A stretch of DNA of 64,000 bases from Streptomyces asoensis (GCF_016860545.1 NZ_BNEB01000003.1:1426001-1490000), one strand, 5' to 3'. Counted from the first letter of the stretch, positions 32,291-41,241 are shown. A program made the numbers and translations. Notes: generated from the letters alone by a model not told the origin.

Positions 32291-33271
32291 TCAGCTGTGC
32301 CGGGTCTTGCGGCGGCGGGTGGCGACGAAGATCGCCGCGCCGCCGGCCAGCAGCGCAGCCGCGCCGCCCGCGATCAGCGGGGTGTTGCTGTCGGCGCCGG
32401 TCTCGGCCAGGCCGCCGCCGCCACCGTTCGGGGTGGGCGCGGGCGCGGTGGTCGACTCGGAGGCGGACGCGGACGGCGTCGGCGTGCCCGACTCCGACTC
32501 CGACGGCGCGGACGGCGAGGGAGACGTGCTGTCGGACGGCGACTGCGACGGCTTCGACGGCTCCGAGGGCGTCGACGCGGACGGTGACGGCGAGGACGAA
32601 CCGCCGCCGCCGGCCGGCGGGGAGGACGGCGGCTGCTCGGTGACCGTGCAGTCCTTCGTGCCGCCGTTCCAGGCCGCGATCAGCTTGTCCTTGATGACGG
32701 GACGGTCCGGGCCCTTGGGCAGGTCCCCGTGGACGAAGCCGTCCTTCGCGTCGAGCTTGCCGTCGAACTTGACGGCGCCGCGGTAGAGGTCGATCTGCGC
32801 GAAGCAGCCCGCGTCGGGCACCGCGATGTCGAGGGTGTCGGTCTTGCCGGGCTTCACCGTCACGGTGTCGAAGTCGACGAAGACCTGCTCGCCCGAGGTG
32901 CCGAAGCTGGCGCCGTGGGCGAGGTAGGAGGCGAGGGAAGCGGTGCAGGTGCTCGCGTCACCGGCCGCGCGGACCGTGACGTGGATCTTGCCGTCGCCGG
33001 TCGGCCGCAGCGTCTGGTCGTCGACCCTGACGGAGTTGTAGAAGTGCGTGCCGTCGAGCGAGAACTCACAGCGGTCGGTCCCCGTCTCGGTGCCCGCGCC
33101 CGTTCCCGGCTGGTACTGGCCGCCGGACTTCCAGCCGTCGCCACCTGGGGTCCCGGTGCCGGCGAGGGCGCCGGACGCGGCGGCGACGGAGGCGGCGCAC
33201 AGGGTGAGCGAAGCGGCGCCCGTCCCCAGCAGGCGGCGTACGGTGACACGTCTCGCTATGGACATGCGCAT
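32291..33271 (-). CDS. Cell-wall-anchored surface protein with LAETG sortase signal
   Basis: 326 residues. The signal peptide (RRLLGTGAASLTLCAASVAAASGALA) is followed by a beta-rich domain of about 180 residues containing several cysteines. Then come a Ser/Pro/Glu-rich wall-spanning linker (SPSPSASTPSEPSKPS and similar) and the sorting signal LAETG (288-292), a hydrophobic helix and the tail RRRKTRHS. LAXTG is the motif used by class E sortases in Streptomyces. The domain resembles the N-terminus of streptomycete surface proteins, perhaps a binding module. Start at ATG 33271, or ATG 33265 two codons later. Confidence 0.9.
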   Translation of the reverse strand: MRMSIARRVTVRRLLGTGAASLTLCAASVAAASGALAGTGTPGGDGWKSGGQYQPGTGAGTETGTDRCEFSLDGTHFYNSVRVDDQTLRPTGDGKIHVTVRAAGDASTCTASLASYLAHGASFGTSGEQVFVDFDTVTVKPGKTDTLDIAVPDAGCFAQIDLYRGAVKFDGKLDAKDGFVHGDLPKGPDRPVIKDKLIAAWNGGTKDCTVTEQPPSSPPAGGGGSSSPSPSASTPSEPSKPSQSPSDSTSPSPSAPSESESGTPTPSASASESTTAPAPTPNGGGGGLAETGADSNTPLIAGGAAALLAGGAAIFVATRRRKTRHS

Positions 33272-33541
33272 CCCATTCTTGGCGGGTGCCAGGACTCATC
33301 GGCCGGGAGTGGAACGGCCGGGGCTGATTGGTCAGATCAGAAGAAGAAAGAAGCAACGCCAGGCCCTCCGGTCACAGGGGCCACAGCTTGGGCCCATCGT
33401 CGTGCGCACCGCGGACCGCTGTCAACCTGCTTCAAACCTCTGGGAGTTCAAGCTTCCGTCACATCTTCCCCACGTGCGGAAGGATCTGCTCCGAATGGCT
33501 CGCACGTTCACATTCCCGGCACAATGGACAGACTTCCGTGC

Positions 33542-35194
33542 ATGACCGACTTCTCCTCCCACCGCCCCGACTGGTGGCGACAGGCCGTCGTCTACCAGGT
33601 CTATCCGCGCAGCTTCGCCGACGCCGACGGCGACGGGCTCGGCGACCTGCGAGGCGTCACCGAGCGGCTGCCCCACCTGGCCGCCCTCGGCGCGGACGCC
33701 CTGTGGCTGTCGCCCTTCTACCCGTCCGAACTCGCCGACGGGGGTTACGACGTCGCCGACCACCGGGACGTGGACCCGCGCCTGGGCACCCTGGCCGACT
33801 TCGACGCGCTGACCGCCGAGGCCCACCGACTGGGCCTGAAGGTGATCGTCGACCTGGTCCCCAACCACACCTCCCACCGGCACGTCTGGTTCCAGGAGGC
33901 GCTGGCGGCGGGCCCCGGTTCCCCGGCCCGCGCCCGGTACGTCTTCCGTGCCGGGCGCGGCGCGAGCGGCGAACTGCCGCCCACGGACTGGCAGTCGGTC
34001 TTCGGCGGCAGCGCCTGGCAGCGGGTCCCCGACGGCCAGTGGTACCTGCACCTCTTCGCCCGCGAGCAGCCCGACCTGAACTGGGACCACGAGGAGGTCC
34101 GCGAGGACTTCCGCACCACCTTGCGCTTCTGGTCCGACCGGGGCGTCGACGGCTTCCGGGTGGACGTGGCGCACGCCCTCGCCAAGGACCTCGCCGAGCC
34201 CCTGCGCGATCTGGGCGCGGGCCCGGCCGGTGAGGCGGCGCTCGCCGGACTGGCGCCGGGCACGCACCCGTTCTACGACCGCGAGGAGGTCCACGAGATC
34301 TACCGCGACTGGCGCCGCGTCCTCGACGCCTACACCCCGCCCCGCACGGCCGTCGCCGAGGCCTGGGTCCCGGGCGACCGCCGGGCCCTCTACGCCCGGC
34401 CGGACGAACTGAACCAGGCCTTCAACTTCGAGTACCTCCAGGCGGTCTGGGACGCCGGGGAGATCCGCACGGTCGTCACCGGGTCGCTGGCCACCGCCCG
34501 CGCCGTCGGCGCCTCGGCCACCTGGGTGCTGTCCAACCACGACGTCGTGCGCCACGCCTCCCGCCTGATGCTCGCGCCGGGCACCGACGACAACGCCTGG
34601 CTGCTGTCGGGCGGCCGTGCGCCGCGTGTCGACGAGGACGCAGGGCTGCGCCGGGCCCGCGCGGCGACGCTGCTGATGCTGGCGCTGCCGGGGTCGTCGT
34701 ACGTCTACCAGGGCGAGGAGCTGGGACTGCCCGAGGTGGCCGACCTGCCCGTGGAGGTCCTCCAGGACCCCGTGTGGGAGCAGACGGGCCGGGTCCGCAA
34801 GGGCCGCGACGGCTGCCGGGTCCCGCTGCCGTGGACGGCGACGGGAGCCTCGTACGGCTTCGGTCCGGGCGGTGCCTGGCTGCCGCAGCCGCCGTACTTC
34901 GCGCGGTTCGCCGTCGAGGCGCAGGACGGCGTGGAGGGCTCCACGCTGGAGCTGTACCGCACGGCCCTGCGGCTGCGCCGCAAGCTGCTCGACGGCGAGG
35001 AGCTCACCTGGCTGCGGGACACCCCGCCGGGCGTGCTGGCCTTCGCCCGCCACGACGGCTGGCGCTGTGTGACCAACCTGTCGGAGACGCCGGTGCCGCT
35101 GCCGCCGGGGGAGGTGCTGCTGAGCAGCGTCCCCCTCGACGACGGCGGGCGGCTGGGTCCGGACACGACGGTCTGGCTGGCCGGCACGTACTGA
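33542..35194 (+). CDS. Glycoside hydrolase family 13 (alpha-glucosidase type)
   Basis: 550 residues, cytoplasmic. The TIM-barrel motifs of GH13 subfamily 30/31 alpha-glucosidases are clear: WWRQAVVYQVYPRSFAD, LVPNHTS, DGFRVDVAHALAKD (nucleophile Asp208), AVAEAWVPG (acid Glu273) and LSNHDVVRH (Asp334). A C-terminal beta-domain is present. It probably hydrolyses maltose or maltodextrins taken up by the cell. The ATG at 33542 follows a -10-like CACAAT at 33520-33525. ATG 33524 (MDRLPC) is possible. No maltose transporter is nearby. Confidence 0.92.
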   Translation: MTDFSSHRPDWWRQAVVYQVYPRSFADADGDGLGDLRGVTERLPHLAALGADALWLSPFYPSELADGGYDVADHRDVDPRLGTLADFDALTAEAHRLGLKVIVDLVPNHTSHRHVWFQEALAAGPGSPARARYVFRAGRGASGELPPTDWQSVFGGSAWQRVPDGQWYLHLFAREQPDLNWDHEEVREDFRTTLRFWSDRGVDGFRVDVAHALAKDLAEPLRDLGAGPAGEAALAGLAPGTHPFYDREEVHEIYRDWRRVLDAYTPPRTAVAEAWVPGDRRALYARPDELNQAFNFEYLQAVWDAGEIRTVVTGSLATARAVGASATWVLSNHDVVRHASRLMLAPGTDDNAWLLSGGRAPRVDEDAGLRRARAATLLMLALPGSSYVYQGEELGLPEVADLPVEVLQDPVWEQTGRVRKGRDGCRVPLPWTATGASYGFGPGGAWLPQPPYFARFAVEAQDGVEGSTLELYRTALRLRRKLLDGEELTWLRDTPPGVLAFARHDGWRCVTNLSETPVPLPPGEVLLSSVPLDDGGRLGPDTTVWLAGTY

Positions 35195-35223
35195 CCCGAG
35201 GGTCCGGAGGGTGCCTCACGGGC

Positions 35224-35248
35224 CGCCGGGTGACACGGTCACCCGGCG
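35224..35248. terminator. Hairpin between GH13 and DUF4142 genes
   Basis: CGCCGGGTGAC (35224-35234) pairs perfectly with 35238-35248 with a 3-nt loop. It overlaps the stop of the DUF4142 gene and would act mainly on the GH13 transcript. Confidence 0.7.
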
Positions 35249-35988
35249 TTGTTGCCCGAGAGGGCGGCGTTGAGGTCCAGCGGCGTGGAGGTGGCCGTGG
35301 GCGGCGGGTTGAGGACGACCATGGGCTGCCCGGCGGGCGGGACCGGCGGGGTCAGGTCCGACTGGGGCAGCTTCGGCGGCGTCGTCTGGTTGAACAGCGT
35401 GGTGTCGAAGTCGACCAGACCGGTCTTCTCCATCACGGTGATGTGGTCCAGGACGGTGTCGTTGGCCTGGTCGGCGAGCGCGCGGACCAGGGTGTTCTTC
35501 GTGGTGGACCGGATCTTGGCGATCGTGTTGAAGATCGAGCCGTGCGTCATGCGCAGGATGTTGGCGAAGTCGGTGTCGAACTGCTTGCCGCTCTCGGCCT
35601 TCAGCTGGGCGACGAAGCCCTCCTGCTGCGGGCTGGCCACGTTGGGCAGCTGGATGTTCAGCATCGGCGCGATCTTGCGGCAGCTGGTGTCCAGCGCCCC
35701 GTGACCGTCGATCAGGTGGTTGCTGGCGGTGCGGACGGCCGGGGTCTGGCTCTTCTGGAGCCCGAGCTGGCCGAGCGGGTACTCCCACAGTCCCGCGGCG
35801 CGCACCTTCACCACGAAGTCGCGGTCGCCTTCGGTGAGCGGGCCCCACTGGGTGTTGGCGATCACACGGTCGGTCGAGGTCGACACGGTGCTCAGTCCGA
35901 GCATGGATGGGTAGGCGAGTGCGCTGAGTGTCACAGCGAGCGCACCGCCGACGAACAGGGTTCCCATCATGTTTCGCGAGAGTGGCAC
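35239..35988 (-). CDS. DUF4142 domain protein, membrane-anchored
   Basis: 249 residues from GTG 35988, chosen because AGGAGG stands 6 nt upstream. One N-terminal helix (MMGTLFVGGALAVTLSALAYPSML) is followed by a DUF4142 helical-bundle domain (DRDFVVKVRAAGLWEYPLGQLGLQKS, TPAVRTASNHLIDGHGALDTSCRKIA). The C-terminal tail is Pro-rich. DUF4142 proteins are ferritin-like exported bundles of unknown activity. Confidence 0.87.
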   Translation of the reverse strand: MPLSRNMMGTLFVGGALAVTLSALAYPSMLGLSTVSTSTDRVIANTQWGPLTEGDRDFVVKVRAAGLWEYPLGQLGLQKSQTPAVRTASNHLIDGHGALDTSCRKIAPMLNIQLPNVASPQQEGFVAQLKAESGKQFDTDFANILRMTHGSIFNTIAKIRSTTKNTLVRALADQANDTVLDHITVMEKTGLVDFDTTLFNQTTPPKLPQSDLTPPVPPAGQPMVVLNPPPTATSTPLDLNAALSGNNAG

Positions 35989-36200
35989 CGTTCCTCCTGC
36001 CCGGTCGGGTATGTCCGCCGATATGTCGATGTGCCGGGCACCCGGTGGGGGCCGGCACACAGGAGTACGGATGCGGAGCCCATCCGACTCAGCGGTGATC
36101 GCGCGAACTTGACGGACGCGACGGGCCCCGCGGCCGGCCCGGCCGGGGTATGACGGTGTCGGGCTTGCGCCGGTGACGGACCGACGAAGGGGGAACGGGG

Positions 36201-36899
36201 ATGACGGCCGCGACACTGACGGGGATCACGTACTACCCGGTGAAGGGATGCGCGGGGACGGCGCTCACGGAGGCGGCGCTGACGGCCGGCGGCCTGCCGC
36301 ACGACCGGACCTGGGCGATCGCCGACGAGAAGGGCGACCCGCGCTGGCAGGGGGGCGACCCCGCGCTGGCCCTGATCACCCCGGAACGCAACCAGGACGG
36401 GCTGACGTTGAGGGCGCCGGGCCGGGACCCGGTGCGCGCGGACGACCCGGACGTGCACGCGTGGCTCACGGACTTCCTGGGCGCCCCGAGCACCCTGGTC
36501 CCGTCCCCGGACGGCAACGCCGGCCGGCTGCACCTGGTCTCGCGGGCCACCCTGGACGCCCTGAACCGCCGGATCACCGCACGGGGCGCCGCACCCGTCC
36601 CGATGGACCGCTTCCGCCCCAACCTGGTGGTGGACGGATGGACCGTTGCGCACACCGAGGACGGCGCCGCCCGACTCCTCGTCGGCGACGCGGAACTGGC
36701 CCGCACCGAGGACACGATCCGCTGCGCGGTCACGCTGGTCGACCAGCGCACCGGCCGCCGCGAGGGTCCCGAGCCCCTGCGCACACTCGCGGACTACCGC
36801 CGGACGGCGGGCGGTGTCGCCTTCGGCGCCTACTTCGAGGTGCGGCGCGCGGGGCGGGTGTCGGTGGGGGACGCGGTGGTGCCGGGACCGGACAGCTGA
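36201..36899 (+). CDS. MOSC-domain protein
   Basis: 232 residues with an N-terminal MOSC beta-barrel (LTGITYYPVKGCAGTALTEA) and the MOSC domain (about 110-225; VPMDRFRPNLVVDG, CAVTLVDQRTGRREGPEPLRTLADYR). The conserved RC cysteine appears in DTIRCAV. Relatives carry molybdenum cofactor (mARC/YcbX type) and reduce N-hydroxylated compounds. It begins MTAATLTGITYYP after GGGGAACGGGG. Confidence 0.9.
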   Translation: MTAATLTGITYYPVKGCAGTALTEAALTAGGLPHDRTWAIADEKGDPRWQGGDPALALITPERNQDGLTLRAPGRDPVRADDPDVHAWLTDFLGAPSTLVPSPDGNAGRLHLVSRATLDALNRRITARGAAPVPMDRFRPNLVVDGWTVAHTEDGAARLLVGDAELARTEDTIRCAVTLVDQRTGRREGPEPLRTLADYRRTAGGVAFGAYFEVRRAGRVSVGDAVVPGPDS

Positions 36900-36985
36900 G
36901 CGTCCGGCGGGTCCCGGAACGGACAACTCCCGGAATTGTGGCCTCCATCACGGCCCGCGCGGGCCACTCCTGCTGAAGTGGCCGG

Positions 36986-37231
36986 ATGATCGGTCTTTTC
37001 GTGCGCGTCCTCCCCTTCTGGGTGCGCGAGCCCCTGCTCGCCGTCTTCGGCGTCGTCTTCAGCGGCTTCCTCTTCTACGCGGCCGTCCGGGACGGCGAGT
37101 GGGCGATGGCCGCCATCGGCGCCGCCGTCGCCGCGTTCACCGCCGTCCGGGTGTACCAGATCAACCGTGCCCTGGACGCCCGCCGCCACCGCAGGGCCAT
37201 GGAGAGCGCGCAGCGGACCCAGGGCCTCTGA
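36986..37231 (+). CDS. Small membrane protein, 81 aa
   Basis: Two hydrophobic helices (PLLAVFGVVFSGFLFYAAV, WAMAAIGAAVAAFTAVRVY) and a basic C-terminus (RRHRRAMESAQRTQ). No recognised domain. There is no clear Shine-Dalgarno before ATG 36986. A hairpin with a T-run follows at once, supporting a real small gene. Confidence 0.65.
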   Translation: MIGLFVRVLPFWVREPLLAVFGVVFSGFLFYAAVRDGEWAMAAIGAAVAAFTAVRVYQINRALDARRHRRAMESAQRTQGL

Positions 37232-37254
37232 CCCGGGCCCGGGGCCCGGGTTTT
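37231..37254 (+). terminator. Terminator with T-run
   Basis: ACCCGGGCCC (37231-37240) pairs with GGGCCCGGGT (37242-37251), followed by TTT. It directly follows the small membrane protein gene and is one of the few hairpins here with a U-tract. Confidence 0.8.
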
Positions 37255-37364
37255 GGTCCGGCGCTCTTCCCGTTGGCGATCCGTTGACCGGCCCGACGAA
37301 ACGTTGACCACTTCGCGAGGGAGTGCGGGGCAACGGGAGGGCGAGTCGTGACGGACCCCCGTCC

Positions 37365-37370
37365 TAGATT
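37365..37370 (+). promoter_or_regulatory. Leaderless promoter -10 of DUF6445 gene
   Basis: TAGATT lies 6 nt before the ATG at 37377 and there is no Shine-Dalgarno, so the message probably starts at or near the A of ATG. No clear -35 is seen. Confidence 0.5.
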
Positions 37371-37376
37371 CGCCGC

Positions 37377-38081
37377 ATGTCCATGCCACAGCGGCCCCAC
37401 CGGCCCTCAGGGGCCGCCGCCACGCTCCCCGTGCTGCCCTACCGCAAGCCCACCAAGGGCCGCGACTACTGGGTGATCGACGACGTCTTCCCCGAGGCCG
37501 GCGCCGCCGCGATCCGCGAACGCTGCCTCGCCAGGGACGACTGGATCGAGGGCCACCCGTACACCTCGGAGAGCTGGCCCGGACTGCGCACCATGCCGGG
37601 CCTGGAACCCGCTGAACTCGCCCGCGTGGAAAGGCTGGTGAGGGAGGCCACGGGCGCCCGGCGGCTGTGGGTGCAGCAGGCGCCCGGCGGGGGCACGCTC
37701 AACCACAACTGCGTCCAGGTGGTGGGGCAGGGCGAGAGCTCCCCGCGGCCCCACTCCGACTCGCGCGCGCTGTGCCGCTACGCGGCCGTGCTGTACCTCA
37801 ACCCGGCCGTCCCCAAGGACTGCGGCACCAGCTTCTACCGGCAGTCCCTGCCCGGCGGGCGGCTCGGCGGCAACGTCGTCCAGGCCCCGCACAACAACCT
37901 CGTCGAGGCCCTCGGCACCAGGTTCGTCGCCCCCGACGCCTTCGAGGAGGACGTACGGGTGCCCCACAGGCACAACCGGCTGCTCCTCTACAACGCCAAC
38001 CTCGTCCACAGCGCCACCGGTTACTGCGGCACGACACTCCAGGACAAGCGGATGACGGCCGTCTTCTTCTGGATGGCCTGA
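37377..38081 (+). CDS. DUF6445-like 2-oxoglutarate/Fe(II) oxygenase-type protein
   Basis: 234 residues. The double-stranded beta-helix layout is suggested by WVIDDVFPEAGAAAIRERCL near the N-terminus, then PRPHSDSRALCRYAAVLYLNP with an HxD pair (His126, Asp128) and NANLVHSATGYCG with a third His (His211). These match the Fe(II) facial triad and spacing of prolyl-hydroxylase-like oxygenases. A likely co-substrate arginine follows in DKRMTAVFFWM. The substrate is unknown. No signal peptide. Confidence 0.8.
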   Translation: MSMPQRPHRPSGAAATLPVLPYRKPTKGRDYWVIDDVFPEAGAAAIRERCLARDDWIEGHPYTSESWPGLRTMPGLEPAELARVERLVREATGARRLWVQQAPGGGTLNHNCVQVVGQGESSPRPHSDSRALCRYAAVLYLNPAVPKDCGTSFYRQSLPGGRLGGNVVQAPHNNLVEALGTRFVAPDAFEEDVRVPHRHNRLLLYNANLVHSATGYCGTTLQDKRMTAVFFWMA

Positions 38082-38174
38082 GGCGTACGTCGCCCGGCGT
38101 CCCGAGCAGTTCCTCGCCGACGCGCTGCTGGTGTGCGACACCGGCAACGCGGTTCGGCACCGGTACGGCGACCG

Positions 38175-39086
38175 TCACGCTGCGCGGTCCCGTCGGCCCC
38201 GTCGCCACCACCACACCGCGCCGGTCGTCACGGACGCGGCGGTCAGCACGATGCCGAGGACCGGCCAGGTGCCGCCCGCGATGCGCAGGTCGGCCAGGAG
38301 CACCCCGGCGGCGAGTGCGACCGGTACCAGCACGGACAGCAGGGCACGGCCCGCGCCGGCCAGGGCGGCCGGGTCGAGGCGCCGGGGGCGGGGCGGGGCG
38401 CCGTCCGACCCGTCCCGCGGGAAGTAGAAGCGGACGGCCCGTTCGTGGAGCCGGACGGTGGCGCGGTCGTAGGAGTCGGCCATGTAGGGCAGCCAGACGA
38501 GCGGGGCGGCCAGTCCGACGAGGAACACGACGACGAGGAGCAGCCAGCGGGCGGCCTGGCTCCACCGGCCGGGGCGGCCGCCGGGCCCGGCCGGGGCGAG
38601 CAGGCCGAGCAGCCGCGCCATGCGCAGGGTGAGGCCCCCGAGGACGGCCGGGCGGCGCAGCGAACCGGCGCGCGGCGCACGCGCCCCGGCCGCGGACAGG
38701 CCCGCGCGGGCCCGCGGCACGTCGTCGTACACCCCTTGCAGGACCAGGATCTCGGCCGCGCGGTCCCGCTCGGTGGGGTCGCGGCCCGTCAGCGCGGCCA
38801 GTTCGAGGACCGTGCGGGTCTGGCGGAGCAGCGCCGCACAGAACGCGACGGGGATGAGCACGAGGAACGGCCCGCCCACGAAGGCGCCCTCGGTGACCGT
38901 GGCGCGCCGGCCCCGGGAGAGCAGCTGCGCCCGGGTGGGCGGGGGCCGGGTCGACGTGGTGCGGCGCGCCACCGGTCCCAGGTGGCGGACCGCGAACAGG
39001 GACAGGTGCTCGGGGAGGTGGTGCGGGTCGATGACGATCTCCCGCAGCAGCCGGCCCGCGACAGAGGTCCGCGGGTTCCGGGTCAG
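38175..39086 (-). CDS. Membrane protein with probable CTG start coupled to the upstream lipoprotein gene
   Basis: Convincing protein sequence extends upstream of GTG 38972 (RNPRTSVAGRLLREIVIDPHHLPEHLSLF, AVRHLGPVARR) as far as the upstream gene's stop. The only plausible start there is CTG 39086, overlapping the upstream TGA as CTGA. There are no ATG or GTG codons between. From CTG the product is 303 residues with helices at GAFVGGPFLVLIPVAFCAALL, WLLLVVVFLVGLAAPLVWLPYM, LLSVLVPVALAAGVLLADL and VLGIVLTAASVTTGAVWWW. It resembles streptomycete membrane proteins of unknown function. The alternative is a shorter protein from GTG 38972 (265 residues). Confidence 0.68.
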   Translation of the reverse strand: MTRNPRTSVAGRLLREIVIDPHHLPEHLSLFAVRHLGPVARRTTSTRPPPTRAQLLSRGRRATVTEGAFVGGPFLVLIPVAFCAALLRQTRTVLELAALTGRDPTERDRAAEILVLQGVYDDVPRARAGLSAAGARAPRAGSLRRPAVLGGLTLRMARLLGLLAPAGPGGRPGRWSQAARWLLLVVVFLVGLAAPLVWLPYMADSYDRATVRLHERAVRFYFPRDGSDGAPPRPRRLDPAALAGAGRALLSVLVPVALAAGVLLADLRIAGGTWPVLGIVLTAASVTTGAVWWWRRGRRDRAA

Positions 39087-39622
39087 TACCGCACCGCCCT
39101 TACGACCTTCGCCTTCACCTCGCCGGACAGGTCACGGTTGCTGCGGGCCGTCGCCTTGCCGGTCTTGCCGGCGGACACGTCCTGGACGGTGACGACGACC
39201 GTGTCGAGCCGGTTGCCCGCGGAGTCGGTGAAGTCGACCTGGACGGCGAAGGACTTCGTCCCGTCGGCGGTGTTGGTGACGGTCACCCCGGCCGTCGCCC
39301 GGCCGTTGTCCGTGCCCGTCGCGCCGAGGTCCACGTCCGACTTCACATCGGCACCGCCCTTGACCTCGTCCAGCTTGCGGTTGGCCTCCGCCGTCGCCGA
39401 CGCGAGCGCCGACGACGCCTCGGAGGCGAGGTCGGAGGCCAGGCCGGAGGCGAGCGAGGACGCCGCCGCGGTGGCCTCCCTGCCCAGCGACTCGGCGGCG
39501 GAGGCGGCCTTGCTGGCGGCGGACGACACCGACGACGGGGTGTTGTCGTCCGAGCAGCCGGTGAGCGCGGTGGCGCAGCAGATGGCCGCCGCCGTCAGCA
39601 GCACGCCCTTGGTGCGTGGCAT
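39083..39622 (-). CDS. Lipoprotein with FxLYD-type domain
   Basis: 179 residues from ATG 39622, with AAGGAG upstream. The signal ends in lipobox ALTGC. An Ala/Ser/Glu helical region (about 30-75) precedes a C-terminal beta-domain (ATAGVTVTNTADGTKSFAVQVDFTDSAGNRLDT, VQDVSAGKTGKATARS) that matches the FxLYD pattern seen in surface proteins. Its stop overlaps the likely CTG start of the next gene, so the two are probably coupled. Confidence 0.85.
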   Translation of the reverse strand: MPRTKGVLLTAAAICCATALTGCSDDNTPSSVSSAASKAASAAESLGREATAAASSLASGLASDLASEASSALASATAEANRKLDEVKGGADVKSDVDLGATGTDNGRATAGVTVTNTADGTKSFAVQVDFTDSAGNRLDTVVVTVQDVSAGKTGKATARSNRDLSGEVKAKVVRAVRY

Positions 39623-39806
39623 CTCGTCTCTCCTTATGAGGGGTCCGAGGGCCCGCGGGCCCTCCTCCAGTGAAGGGGCGGTGCCCGCCGCCCGCATGCC
39701 GGGTCACCCGGACGGCGCACCCCCGTGGTGGCGTCCCCCGGCCGGACGCAGGGTCGGTGGAGCGGGAGGACAGGACCGAACGCCGACACAGAGACAAGGT
39801 GGCGTC

Positions 39807-40304
39807 ATGAGCGACCAGCCGCACTCCCAGCCGACTCCGGGGCCCCGCGTGTGGGACCCGTCCCACCAGGGCACCGGTTCGCCGGGCCGGCCCGCGGCCG
39901 CTCCCGCGCCGCCCGGGAGCGGGCTGGCCGCGGCCGGGGTCGTCTTCGGGGGTGTGCTCATGTTCGTGAGCGGCTTCCTCGCCGTGTTCCAGGGCATCGC
40001 CGCGATCGCGGGCGACGACGTCTATGCCCGGGTCGGCCACTACGTCTACGAGATGAACCTGACGACCTGGGGCTGGTTCCTGCTGGTCGTGGGTGTCGTG
40101 GCGGCGCTGACCGGCTGGGGGCTGCTCAGCGGCGGCGCGTGGGCGGGCACGGCCCGGGTCAGCGGCATCGTGCTGGCCTCGCTCAGCCTGGTCCTCCAGT
40201 TCCTGTTCCTGCCGTACGCGCCGGTCTGGGCGGTCGTCCAGATCGCCCTCGACGTGTTCGTGATCTGGGCGCTGGCCTCCTACCGCCCCCGGCAGCAGTG
40301 GTAG
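39807..40304 (+). CDS. DUF7144-type four-helix membrane protein
   Basis: 165 residues from ATG 39807 (MSDQPHSQPTPGPRVWDPS). A Pro-rich cytoplasmic tail is followed by four helices (GLAAAGVVFGGVLMFVSGFLAVFQGI, WGWFLLVVGVVAALTGWGLL, VSGIVLASLSLVLQFLFLP, WAVVQIALDVFVIWALASY). This layout is common in streptomycetes. It overlaps the convergent M23 peptidase gene by 25 bp. Confidence 0.85.
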   Translation: MSDQPHSQPTPGPRVWDPSHQGTGSPGRPAAAPAPPGSGLAAAGVVFGGVLMFVSGFLAVFQGIAAIAGDDVYARVGHYVYEMNLTTWGWFLLVVGVVAALTGWGLLSGGAWAGTARVSGIVLASLSLVLQFLFLPYAPVWAVVQIALDVFVIWALASYRPRQQW

Positions 40305-41179
40305 TTCCTCCTGACGGCGTCGAGGGACGCCCCGCCGACCCGCACGTCCTTGCGGCGCAGCCAGGGCAGGGGCGGCACCGCGGATCCGACGTAGGGGGTG
40401 ATCCGCACCTCGAAGTGCAGATGCGGTCCGGTGACGTTCCCGGTCGCGCCGGAGAGGCCGATGCGCCGGCCGGCCGTCACCCGCTCGCCCTTGCGTACGT
40501 CGATGCGGGACAGGTGCGCGTACTGCGTGAAGTAGCCGTCCCGGTGACGGACCACGACCTGGTTGCCGAAGCCGTCGCCGCAGGTCGTGGCCTGGACGGT
40601 GCCGGAGCCGACGGCGTACACGGGGGAACCCGCGTCGACGGCGAAGTCCTGGCCGGTGTGGCGGTGGGCCCAGCGCGAGCCCTTCGCGGCGTAGCCCGCG
40701 GAGAGCCAGTAGTGGTGGATGGGGGCCGTCCAGGCAGGGGAGCGCTGCCCGGCCGGGCGGCTGCGGTCGCCGAACGGGCAGTGGCCGTCGCGTCCTGACG
40801 CATCGACGGCGACCGGGTCCCCGGAGTTGCGGCCCGTCGCCCACAGCAGGTCCCACAGTCCGGCGCGGACGGCCTTGCGGCGGCGTTCGGCGGCCCTGAC
40901 CTCCGTGTCGGGCGCGTCCTCCTCGCGCAGCCGGTCGACGCGTGCCCGGGCCCGTTCGTGCGCGCGGACGGCGCGGGCGGTCTCCCCGCGGAACCCGTCG
41001 GTCCCGGCGCCGGCGGGCACGGCGGTGAGCACCAGCAGCAGAAGGGCGGACAGGGCCGTCAGGACGGACAGGACGGCGCCGGCGGCCCGGCCCGAGCCCG
41101 CTGGGCGCGTGCGGGTCCGCGCCGTCGTCCGCGTTCGCGCCCGGGGTCGTGAGAGGCGCGCGAGGTGTTCTCGTCCCAT
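40280..41179 (-). CDS. M23 family peptidoglycan endopeptidase
   Basis: 299 residues. The N-terminus is rich in Arg and Thr, followed by a hydrophobic export segment (AAGAVLSVLTALSALLLLVLTAVPAGAG) and a helical region. The C-terminal LytM/M23 domain has zinc ligands in HRHTGQDFAVDAG (His...Asp) and GPHLHFEVR. FGNQVVVRHRDGYFTQYAHLS is the usual core. It likely trims peptidoglycan. The start ATG 41179 lacks a strong Shine-Dalgarno. Confidence 0.92.
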   Translation of the reverse strand: MGREHLARLSRPRARTRTTARTRTRPAGSGRAAGAVLSVLTALSALLLLVLTAVPAGAGTDGFRGETARAVRAHERARARVDRLREEDAPDTEVRAAERRRKAVRAGLWDLLWATGRNSGDPVAVDASGRDGHCPFGDRSRPAGQRSPAWTAPIHHYWLSAGYAAKGSRWAHRHTGQDFAVDAGSPVYAVGSGTVQATTCGDGFGNQVVVRHRDGYFTQYAHLSRIDVRKGERVTAGRRIGLSGATGNVTGPHLHFEVRITPYVGSAVPPLPWLRRKDVRVGGASLDAVRRNYHCCRGR

Positions 41180-41241
41180 CGTGTGATCATCGGACCGGCA
41201 GGGTGGCCGGGGGCGGCACCCGGACCGCGTGGCGGCCGGAT

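Noticed and set aside
33272..33541. Maltose-regulator operator upstream of the GH13 gene
   Set aside because: Only weak TTCAA repeats are visible and they do not match the known MalR motif; too little to call.
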